Shown here: positions 17,710 to 25,157 of the stretch, piece by piece
Layout of the letters: each line of letters starts with the position of its first letter
Numbering within the stretch: the stretch's first letter is position 1
NCBI GenBank assembly: GCA_046330935.1
Contig: JAXLRU010000002.1
Coordinates: 620,001 to 684,000 of the forward strand
Length of the DNA stretch: 64,000 bases
Direction: 5' to 3'
Source: JAXLRU01 sp046330935
Lineage (GTDB): Bacteria > Actinomycetota > Actinomycetes > Actinomycetales > Kineosporiaceae
Notes under the pieces: generated by a model
The model's input: the letters and a program-made list of their open reading frames with translations, nothing else
Databases searched by the model: none
Told to the model about the DNA's origin: nothing
Translations under genes and position numbers: made by a program

Positions 17710-20700
17710 GTGCCCAAGCTGTCCCCACCCTCTCCTCGCGCGCCTCGCCGGCGCCTGCGCGGCCTCGCGGTCGTCGCGGTGGTCTCGGCGACCCTCGCCT
17801 CTGCTGGCCCCGCGTTGGCCGACGTCCTGACGAACACCGTCACGCTGGGCGGCAACGACACGATCGTCGCGGGCGAGTCGACGACGATCTCCTACGCGCT
17901 GAACAGCTCCGACGGGGCCGCCGACGGCAACCGCGGCTGCAACGCCACGCAGCAGGCGCCCGTGACGCTCTCCCCCGTGGTACCGGCGAAGGTCACGGCC
18001 ACGGCCGTCGCGGCGCAGATCACCAACTGCGGCGCTTCGACGGCGCAGTTCACGTTCACCGCGAGCACGCCGGGCGACTACGCGATCGGCATGAAGGCCA
18101 CCGGCGGGATCGGCGGCTCGTTCGTCACCACCGGCGCCGCGTTCACGCTGCACGTGAAGCCGAAGGCGACCGACACCACCGGTCCCGTCCTCACCCTGCC
18201 GGCGTCCTCGACCGTCCAGGCCACGGGCGCCTCGGGCGCGCCCTTGTCCTGGACGGCGACCGCCTACGACGCCGGGGACGCCGCCTCGCGGCCGGTCACC
18301 TGCTCGGCGACGTCGGGTGCCACCTTCCCCCTCGGCGCGAGCACGGTCACCTGCTCCAGCACCGACAGCAAGGGCAACTCCTCCACCGGCTCGTTCACGG
18401 TCACCGTCGTCGACACCCTGGCGCCTCAGCTCACGCTCGCCGACGTCACGGCCGAGGCGACGGGCCCGACGGGCGCCCTGGTGTCGTTCCCCGCGACGGC
18501 CGCCGACGTCGTCGACGGCGCCCTGCCCGTGACCTGCACCCCGGCCTCGGGGACACGGTTCGCGCTCGGCACCACCACGGTCGCCTGTGCGGCGACGGAC
18601 AGCCGGGGCAACAAGGCCACCGGCACCCTCGCCGTCCGCGTCCTGGACCGCACGAAGCCGTCCCTGGTGCTGACCAGCCGCACCGTCGAGGCCACCGGCC
18701 CGTGGGGCGGTCCGGCCGAGATCACCGCCACCGCCACCGACCTGGTCGACGGCGCCCTCGCCGTGAGCTGCGAGCGCAGCAGCGGCGTCTTCGCGATCGG
18801 CACCACGCCCGTCCCGTGCACCGCCACCGACGCGGCGGGCAACACCGCGACGGGCGTCCTGACGATCACCGTCACCGACACCACGGCCCCAGCGCTGACG
18901 CTGCAGAGCACGTCGGCCGAGGCCACGGGCCCGGACGGCGCGAGCGTCGCCTACGCGGCGTCCGCGAACGACGTCGTCTCCGGCGCCGTCGACGTCCACT
19001 GCGTGCCGCCGTCGGGCAGCGTCTTCGCCCTCGGCGCGACCACCGTGGCCTGCTCGGCGTCCGACGCGGTGCCGAACACCGCCACCGGTGAGCTCAACGT
19101 CACCGTCACCGACACGACCCCGCCCGTGCTGTCCCTCACCGACGTCACCGCCGAGGCCACCTCGGGTGCCGGCGCCGACGTCGAGCTGACCACCTCGGCC
19201 CTCGACCTGGTCGACGGCGCCCGCCCGGTGGGCTGCGACCGCACCTCGGGCTCCACGTTCGCCCCCGGCGACACGGTCGTGACCTGCACGAGCACCGACC
19301 GGCACGGCAACACCGCGCGCGGGTCCTTCACGGTGCACGTGCTCGACCGCACCGCCCCCACCCTCGCCGTCGCCGACACCACCGCCGAGGCGGCCGGTCC
19401 GGCCGGCGCCAAGGTCACCTACACCGCGTCCGCCCGCGACGCCGTGTCGGGCGACGTCGCGCCGGTCTGCGTGCCCGCCTCTGGCGCCACGTTCGCCCTC
19501 GGCGACACGACCGTCACCTGCACCGCGACCGACAAGGCCCGCAACGCGGCGTCCGCCTCGTTCACCGTCACCGTCGGCGACACCACCGCCCCGGCCTTCA
19601 CGGGTCAGGACGTCGACGCCGAGGCCACCTCGGCGGCGGGCGCCACGGTCACCTTCCCGACCACCGGGACCGACCTCGTGGACGGTGACGTCGCCGCCCT
19701 GTGCGCGCCGGCGCCCGGCTCGACCTTCCCGATCGGGCGTACCACCGTCACGTGCAGCGTCCGCGACGCCCACCACAACCTGGCCACCTCGGCCTTCACG
19801 GTCACCGTCGCCGACACCACCGCGCCGGTGCTGACCCTGACGGGTGACACCCGCGAGGCGACCGGCCCGGCCGGCGCGACGGCGACGTTCGAGGCCACCG
19901 CCACCGACACGGTGGACGGCGACGTCGACGTCACCTGCGACGCCACCTCGGGTGCGACGTTCCCGCTCGGCACCACCACCGTCCACTGCGCCGCGACCGA
20001 CGCCTCAGGCAACACCGCCGAGGGCACGCTGCCGGTGACGGTGCGCGACACGACGGGCCCGGCGCTGTCCCTGGCCGACCGCACCGTCGAGGCCACCGGC
20101 CCCGCCGGCGCCGAGGTCGCCTTCACCCCGGCCGCGAGCGACCTCGTGGACGGCGACACCGACGTCACCTGCGACGCCGCCTCGGGTGCCACGTTCGCCC
20201 TCGGCGTCACGACCGTCACCTGCCGCACCGCGGACTCCCGCCGCAACGACACCACCGGCACGTTCACCGTCACCGTCGGCGACCACACCGCGCCATCCCT
20301 GACGCTGACCGACGCCGAGGCGGAGGCGACCGGCCCGTCCGGCGCCCACGTCGCCTTCACCACCTCGGCGACGGACGTCGTCGACGGCGACCGTCCCGTG
20401 ACGTGCGACCCGTCGTCCGGCTCGCTGTTCGACCTGGGCGTCACCCCGGTCGGCTGCGCGGCGTCCGACACCCGCGGCAACGAGGCGAAGGGCTCCCTGA
20501 AGGTCACCGTCAAGGACAGCACCCCGCCGGTGCTGACGGTGCAGGGCGCGGTCGTCGAGGCCACCGGCCCCCGCGGCGCGAAGGCGTCGTTCGAGGCCAC
20601 GGCCGCCGACCTCGTCGACGGCGACGTCGACGTCACCTGCGACGCGACGTCCGGGGCGACCTTCCCGCTCGGCACCACCACCGTCCGCTGCACCGCGAAG

Positions 20701-21807
20701 GACGCCGCGGGCAACACCGGCAAGGCGTCGCTCACCGTCGAGGTCCTCGATACCACCGCGCCGGTGCTGCACCTGCCCGCCGGCGTCACCGCCGAGGCGA
20801 GCACCGCCGACGGCGCGAAGGTCACCTACGCGGCCACCGCGTCCGACCTCGTCGACGGTGACGTCGACGTCCGCTGCACCCCCGCCTCCGGGGCCCGGTT
20901 CGCCCTCGGCGACACCGGCGTGTCCTGCACCGCGACCGACGCGGCCGGCAACGCCGCCGACGCCCGGTTCACCGTGAGCGTCGTCGACACCACCGCGCCC
21001 GTCGTCACCGTCACGGGCGCCACGGCCGAGGCGACCGGCCCCGCCGGCGCAGCGGTCGGCTTCACGGCCACCGCCGTCGACAGCGTCTCGGGCACCCGTC
21101 CCGTGAGCTGCACCCCGGCGTCCGGCGCGGTCTTCGCCCTCGGCACCACCGAGGTCGCCTGCACCGCGACCGACGCCGCCGGCAACATCGGCAGCGGGAC
21201 CGGCGCCGTCCGGGTGCTCGACACCACCGCTCCCACGCTGACCGTGCCCGCCGACCTCACGGTCAGCGCCACCTCGGCGTCCGGTGCGCCCGTCACCTTC
21301 GCGGCCAAGGCCACCGACCTGGTGGACGCCGCCCCGTCGGTGACCTGCTCGACGCCGTCGGGTGCCACCTTCGCCCTCGGCACCACTACCGTCACCTGCT
21401 CGGCGCGCGACGCGGCCGGCAACGTCTCGGCGCAGAAGTCCTTCCGGGTGACGGTGCGCTACGCCTTCTCGGGCGTGCTGCAGCCGGTCAACGCGGACGG
21501 CAGCTCGGTGTTCAAGCTCGGCAGCACGGTGCCGGTGAAGTTCGCGGTCACCGCGGGCGGCGCGCCGGTCAGCACCGTGATCGCGCACCTCGGCTACGCG
21601 AAGGTCTCCGGGGTCACCCCGGGCACGTTCGTCGAGGCCACGTCGACGGCTGCCGCCACCACCGGCGACCTGTTCCGCTACGACGCAGCCGCGGGGCAAT
21701 ACATCTTCAACCTGTCGACGAAGGCGATGGCGGAGGGCCAGTACCTCCTGCGCGTCGATCTCGGCGACGGCGTGGAGCGCACCGTGGCGGTGACGCTGCG
21801 CAAGTGA
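17710..21807 (+). CDS. Secreted multi-HYR-repeat surface protein with PxKF-like C-terminus
   Basis: 1365 residues. A signal peptide (GLAVVAVVSATLASAGPALA) is followed by a ~120-residue beta domain with cysteines. Then come 14 HYR-like immunoglobulin-fold repeats of ~80 residues, each starting D-T-T-A-P-x-L-T-L and containing LVDGDVDVTC, SGATFALGTTTVTC and TDAAGN. The final ~115 residues (SGVLQPVNADGSSVFKLGST onward) look like the PxKF-type domain that often ends such proteins. Each repeat keeps two cysteines, consistent with one disulfide per domain. HYR arrays act as stalks or adhesion modules at the cell surface. No sortase motif or TM anchor is seen. Repeats have diverged unevenly, so expansion is probably old with some recent exchange. 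Confidence 0.88.
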   Translation: MPKLSPPSPRAPRRRLRGLAVVAVVSATLASAGPALADVLTNTVTLGGNDTIVAGESTTISYALNSSDGAADGNRGCNATQQAPVTLSPVVPAKVTATAVAAQITNCGASTAQFTFTASTPGDYAIGMKATGGIGGSFVTTGAAFTLHVKPKATDTTGPVLTLPASSTVQATGASGAPLSWTATAYDAGDAASRPVTCSATSGATFPLGASTVTCSSTDSKGNSSTGSFTVTVVDTLAPQLTLADVTAEATGPTGALVSFPATAADVVDGALPVTCTPASGTRFALGTTTVACAATDSRGNKATGTLAVRVLDRTKPSLVLTSRTVEATGPWGGPAEITATATDLVDGALAVSCERSSGVFAIGTTPVPCTATDAAGNTATGVLTITVTDTTAPALTLQSTSAEATGPDGASVAYAASANDVVSGAVDVHCVPPSGSVFALGATTVACSASDAVPNTATGELNVTVTDTTPPVLSLTDVTAEATSGAGADVELTTSALDLVDGARPVGCDRTSGSTFAPGDTVVTCTSTDRHGNTARGSFTVHVLDRTAPTLAVADTTAEAAGPAGAKVTYTASARDAVSGDVAPVCVPASGATFALGDTTVTCTATDKARNAASASFTVTVGDTTAPAFTGQDVDAEATSAAGATVTFPTTGTDLVDGDVAALCAPAPGSTFPIGRTTVTCSVRDAHHNLATSAFTVTVADTTAPVLTLTGDTREATGPAGATATFEATATDTVDGDVDVTCDATSGATFPLGTTTVHCAATDASGNTAEGTLPVTVRDTTGPALSLADRTVEATGPAGAEVAFTPAASDLVDGDTDVTCDAASGATFALGVTTVTCRTADSRRNDTTGTFTVTVGDHTAPSLTLTDAEAEATGPSGAHVAFTTSATDVVDGDRPVTCDPSSGSLFDLGVTPVGCAASDTRGNEAKGSLKVTVKDSTPPVLTVQGAVVEATGPRGAKASFEATAADLVDGDVDVTCDATSGATFPLGTTTVRCTAKDAAGNTGKASLTVEVLDTTAPVLHLPAGVTAEASTADGAKVTYAATASDLVDGDVDVRCTPASGARFALGDTGVSCTATDAAGNAADARFTVSVVDTTAPVVTVTGATAEATGPAGAAVGFTATAVDSVSGTRPVSCTPASGAVFALGTTEVACTATDAAGNIGSGTGAVRVLDTTAPTLTVPADLTVSATSASGAPVTFAAKATDLVDAAPSVTCSTPSGATFALGTTTVTCSARDAAGNVSAQKSFRVTVRYAFSGVLQPVNADGSSVFKLGSTVPVKFAVTAGGAPVSTVIAHLGYAKVSGVTPGTFVEATSTAAATTGDLFRYDAAAGQYIFNLSTKAMAEGQYLLRVDLGDGVERTVAVTLRK

Positions 21808-21824
21808 CGCCAGGTTGAGTCCCC

Positions 21825-21866
21825 ACGGCGGGGCCGGTCGGAGACAGCTCCGACCGGCCCCGCCGT
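21825..21866 (+). terminator. Strong intrinsic terminator after the HYR gene
   Basis: Perfect 18-bp stem (21825-21842 with 21849-21866), 6-nt loop GACAGC, followed by TCGTTCGTCC. It lies 18 bp past the stop. Confidence 0.92.
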
Positions 21867-22331
21867 TCGTTCGTCCCGTTCCGAATCGAGCGCAGCCCTT
21901 ACCGACAGGGCTTACTGACTCGCACACATGGAGAGCCGATCAGTAAAGGGACCATTGGCATTCAAGCCGCTGTCTGACGGCTGGAAGGCCCTGGGTGATG
22001 CACCCGTCGTCGTCAACTCAGTCTATGTCGGCCATGATCAGATGGGAGGTATGGCATCGACTGTGAGTCACCACCCTTTGATCTGCAAGGTATGCACCGC
22101 AAGCTCGTCCTGCCACCCGATCCACACGGCCATGGACCTGGCCTACCCGCGGTGATTGTCCGCGGCATTGCTTCGTTTCCCGCTTGAGGCAGAAAGACGG
22201 CGTTCGAGATTCAAGGAAATCGATCTATTCGCTTCGAAGCAGAAGGCGCGAAATTCGGCTTTCCACGTGGTGGAACACCGCGGCGAGTGACGTCTTCGCC
22301 GCTTGGGACAGGTCGCCAGCGATGGGCGAGT
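21867..22331. other. Lower-GC gap without a convincing gene
   Basis: About 465 bp with clearly lower GC than the surroundings. A 75-codon open frame at 21928-22155 has no family resemblance and no good ribosome site. The right end carries GGCGAGTTCAAGCGGTC, which looks like the terminal sequence of actinobacterial IS30 elements. Probably the left boundary of a foreign segment. Confidence 0.4.
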
Positions 22332-23113
22332 TCAAGCGGTCTTAGCATCTGCTTGGAGGATTTCGGCGAATACCTCCGAGGGTTTCTTCCAGCCGTGGGT
22401 CTTACGGGGGCGGTCGTTGATGTCGCAAGCGACGGAGGCGAGGTATCGGGGGTCGTTGGTGATCTCGTCGCCCGTGGGGAAGTACTCGCGGAGGATGCGG
22501 TTGAGGTTCTCGTTGGTGCCGCGTTCCCAGGGTGAGTGGGGGTGGGCGAAGTAGACGGGCATGCTGCCGCGGGTGATCGTGGCGTGGTCGGCCATCTCTG
22601 ATCCGCAGTCCCAGGTCAGGGACCGGCGCAGGTGTTCGGGCAGGGACCCGGTCGCGGCGATGATCGCTCTGGAGACGGTGGGTGCGTCGCGTGCGGTGAG
22701 GGGGACCAGGACCAGGAACCGGGAGGTCCGCTCGACCAGTGTGGCGACGGCTGTCTTGCCGGCCTTGCCGATGACGAGGTCACCTTCCCAGTGCCCGGGC
22801 ACCGCCCTGCCTTCGACCTCGGTCGGGCGTTCGTCGATGTATGTAGGTCGGCTCCTTGATCCGCGGCTTCGGTGCAGGTGCGGGGCCACTCCTGCGCGCG
22901 GTTCGGCCCGAGCGCAGGGCGATCAGCTCCCTGGCCAGGGTCGAGACCGGGGTCGCGTAGATCCAGGAGTACCGACGGGTCACGCCCGATCACCGCGGCG
23001 ATCTCCTTCAACATCAAACCCTCGGCCAGACCCCGGGAGATCTCCTCCCGCTCCGCCAACGTCACTATCCTGCGCGCGACCACACATCCTGCCCCGCCCA
23101 CCACCAAGATCAA
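22332..23113 (-). pseudogene. IS30-family transposase, frameshifted and internally deleted
   Basis: Read leftward from 23113. The N-terminal helix-turn-helix (TLAEREEISRGLAEGLMLKE, then IAAVIGRDPS) is present in one frame. The next recognisable piece, YSWIYATPVSTLARELIAL, follows at once in another frame, so the usual ~80-100 residues between them are missing. A further frame change at PRIKEPTYI leads to the intact catalytic half: GHWEGDLVIGK (first Asp), TWDCGSEMADH (second Asp) and HSPWERGTNENLNRILREY (Glu). It ends with the family tail RPRKTHGWKKPSEVFAEIL. Cannot encode an active transposase. Confidence 0.85.
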
Positions 23114-23215
23114 ATGCTACGACCGGCTGGAGCGCAAGATGGCTTGCCTGTACAGCTGCGGCAAGAAGGCGAGCCGGCGGGACCACTGACTGCAGCCCCG
23201 CCGGACCGCGCAGGT

Positions 23216-23932
23216 TCACGAAAGCCGAACCTCGACCCCTCCACTCATCATCGAATCGTGCAGCTCGACTCGCACGGGCTTCGCGCCAGGGGGCAAGTCG
23301 AACGGAACCTGAACGGTCAGTGAGTTTCCTGGGTTAATCTCACTCATAATACTGTTCGCCTGGTCGCCGAGGTAGAGCATCGCTTCGGTGTCTGCAGAGA
23401 ACTCACGACCCTCGGCATCCTTGATCTTACTGTTGTCACCGAAGAATGTCTGCGGCTCCTTGCCAATGTTCTTAACTTTGATCGTGAGCAGAACGAACTC
23501 TCCCTGAGCCTTCTTCCCGAGCAACTTCGGGTCACCAATTTGCTTGACTCCGGGCTTGACGGCGGTCACGATGAACTCGAACTTTCCGTCTCGAGCCGCC
23601 TGATTCAGCCCTGCACCCTTAGGTTCCTCCTTCTTCGGCTCTTCCTTTTTCTGCTCTTCAGCCTTTGGCTTTTCTTCCGCCTTCGACTGGCCCTTAGTCG
23701 CGGACTTGTCATCAACCATTGCCTTGTCCGTCGGTTCCCCGTTTGCCGCACTAGCTTCGTCCGAATTGGCGGCGTCACCCCCCAGGGCATTCCCGATTCC
23801 GCCAAGGACCATGAGGGCCGCGAAAATGATGACTACGATTCCCCACCATTGCTTGTACCAGGGCTTGCCTGATGCCGGGGGCTGAGGCGGGGCCGCCTGG
23901 TAGGCGGGCGGCGGAGGAGGCTGCTGAGACAT
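23216..23932 (-). CDS. DUF4352-type membrane-anchored protein
   Basis: 238 residues. A Pro/Gln/Ala N-terminus (MSQQPPPPPAYQAAPPQPPA) leads to one membrane helix (GIVVIIFAALMVLGGIGNAL) and a highly charged Lys/Glu/Pro spacer. The C-terminal ~115-residue domain, GKFEFIVTAVKPGVKQIGD through EFVLLTIKVKNIGKEPQTFF to DLPPGAKPVRVELHDS, is typical of DUF4352 (telokin-like Ig fold). AGGGGATAATC before the ATG supports the start. Codon use is markedly less GC-rich than the neighbours, as in the adjoining IS30 remnant, suggesting transfer. Predicted outside-facing; function unknown. Confidence 0.88.
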   Translation of the reverse strand: MSQQPPPPPAYQAAPPQPPASGKPWYKQWWGIVVIIFAALMVLGGIGNALGGDAANSDEASAANGEPTDKAMVDDKSATKGQSKAEEKPKAEEQKKEEPKKEEPKGAGLNQAARDGKFEFIVTAVKPGVKQIGDPKLLGKKAQGEFVLLTIKVKNIGKEPQTFFGDNSKIKDAEGREFSADTEAMLYLGDQANSIMSEINPGNSLTVQVPFDLPPGAKPVRVELHDSMMSGGVEVRLS

Positions 23933-24242
23933 GATTATCCCCTGTGCTGGTGCCGGATGGACCGTTTGGCAGCGAGAGCATAGGGAACCCACAGCCTTCG
24001 CGGAGCGCTTCGCCGTAACCGGGACCCGTCGTCGGCGTGTCACCTGGCCCCAACCCCGCCTGGGCCGCCGCTCCTCCCTGGATCGGAGGCGATGCGCCAG
24101 GGGCAAGGACGCGGGCAATGCAGCGAACCCGACCCGTGCGTTTCGCACACCCGGCCGATGCGGGGCGCTCTGGCCGGGCCACCCCCCGGCACGGTTGCGT
24201 GGGAGGCGGAGAAACCGCAGCGAATCGGGTCGGAGGTGCACA
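23933..24242. other. 310-bp control region ahead of the RiPP locus
   Basis: No gene is recognised between the leftward DUF4352 gene and the rightward RiPP genes. It contains GTGCG-TTT-CGCAC (24136-24148), an inverted repeat. The extended form TGCGTTTCGCAC-N5-GCCGATG recurs at 24824-24847 with identical spacing. The promoter of the RiPP operon most likely lies here. Confidence 0.4.
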
Positions 24243-24848
24243 GTGACTGCGCCTCTGCCGACGCACCGCCCGGTCGCCCCCACGGCACCGCCGGCCCTGC
24301 GCGCGGCCGCCGACCCGGGCACCCCTGTCGAGGCCTCGCCGCAGGCCCGGCGCCGCCTCACCCGAGAGGCGCTGCTGGACCTGCTGGCCGTCGCGTGGTC
24401 CGACGACGCGTCACGGCCGCGCGCCGACGCCCCCGCCTGGCGGGTGCTGTGCCTGCGCTCGCAGGGCGCGTCGGGGCTGTACGACCTGGTCGCGACGCCC
24501 CGCCACGCGCGCTGGCTGCGCCCGGGGCGCGCACCCGTCCGGCTCGCCCACCGCGACCCCGCGGCGTCCGCACCGGCGCTGGTGCTCCCCGACGGGCTCG
24601 ACGGGTACGCCGCCGCCGTCCTCGTGGAGCCCGGCGGGGACGCCTGGTCGGCGCGGCGCCTGCAGGAGGCCGGGCACGCGTGCTGGCGGGCGGCGACGGC
24701 GGCCGGATTCGACGCCGTCCTGATCACCGCGACGCCCTCGACGCCGGTCACCGGGGGCCCCCGCGACGGCGCCCCCGTCGTGGCCGTCGGGATCTGCCGC
24801 GCGGGCCTGGCGCCCGCCGACCATGCGTTTCGCACGGGTCGCCGATGA
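24243..24848 (+). CDS. Truncated nitroreductase/SagB-like protein of the RiPP locus
   Basis: 201 residues from GTG with GGAGGTG upstream. The middle and C-terminus resemble the second half of SagB-type azoline dehydrogenases: SGLYDLVATPRHARWLRPG corresponds to the G-L-Y-x-Y...H-x-L region, and SARRLQEAGHACWRAATAAG to the Y-R-x-x-x-x-E-A-G-H-x-x-Q-N segment. The usual N-terminal FMN-binding R-S-x-R stretch is not visible, so FMN binding is uncertain. If active it would oxidise azolines to azoles in the peptide encoded at 24990. It may instead be a degenerate partner. The stop overlaps the ATG of the next small frame. Confidence 0.5.
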   Translation: MTAPLPTHRPVAPTAPPALRAAADPGTPVEASPQARRRLTREALLDLLAVAWSDDASRPRADAPAWRVLCLRSQGASGLYDLVATPRHARWLRPGRAPVRLAHRDPAASAPALVLPDGLDGYAAAVLVEPGGDAWSARRLQEAGHACWRAATAAGFDAVLITATPSTPVTGGPRDGAPVVAVGICRAGLAPADHAFRTGRR

Positions 24849-24979
24849 GCGCCGCACTGGAGGGCGACGGTCGCGACGGCGCACCCTCGAAGGGCTCGGG
24901 GAAGGCCGGTTCCGCAGGTCGGGCGGTCGGGGACGCAGCCGCAGGACCGGCCGTCGCCCTGTCCGTCCCGAACCGGTGA
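24845..24979 (+). CDS. Possible 44-residue small ORF between RiPP genes
   Basis: ATG overlaps the preceding stop (ATGA) and the frame ends 10 bp before the precursor ATG. The peptide (MSAALEGDGRDGAPSKGSGK...) is Gly/Ala/Ser-rich with no cysteine. It could be a second, non-Cys precursor or a coupling peptide, or simply an open gap. Only the overlap and position support it. Confidence 0.3.
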   Translation: MSAALEGDGRDGAPSKGSGKAGSAGRAVGDAAAGPAVALSVPNR

Positions 24980-24989
24980 AGGAGTTCGC

Positions 24990-25157
24990 ATGGTCCCCGT
25001 CACCCGCATCGCCGTCCCCGCCCAGCAGCGTCGCCGTCGCCCGGCATCCGAGCCGAGGGTGGTGATCGAGGACCTCGGCGCTGCACCCGAGGGCGACGGC
25101 TCGTCGCTGTGCCTCACCCTGTGCTGGTCGGCCCCCACCGAGGGCTCGGCCCGGTGA
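24990..25157 (+). CDS. Candidate azole-type RiPP precursor peptide
   Basis: 55 residues, preceded by GAAGGAG 7 nt before the ATG. The leader is basic then acidic (QQRRRRPAS, then VVIEDLGAAPEGDG), ending in Gly-rich residues as many leaders do. The core after G37 is SSLCLTLCWSAPTEGSAR. In it every second residue from S39 to S47 can be cyclised: S39, C41, T43, C45, S47, separated by Leu, Leu, Leu and Trp. The stop overlaps the GTG of the YcaO fusion gene (GTGA), tying its translation to the enzyme. Too short for similarity-based annotation and easily missed. The identification is by position, ribosome site and composition; no close known precursor comes to mind. Confidence 0.75.
   Translation: MVPVTRIAVPAQQRRRRPASEPRVVIEDLGAAPEGDGSSLCLTLCWSAPTEGSAR

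Noticed and set aside
20005..21927. 640-codon minus-strand frame across the HYR gene
   Set aside because: Its apparent repeats are only the antisense image of the HYR repeats.
21928..22155. 75-codon plus-strand frame in the low-GC gap
   Set aside because: No ribosome site, no recognisable pattern; kept only as part of the gap description.
23931..24242. Upstream extension of the SagB-like gene to 23931
   Set aside because: The extension is Arg-rich with no nitroreductase N-terminal motif; GTG at 24243 has GGAGGTG before it.
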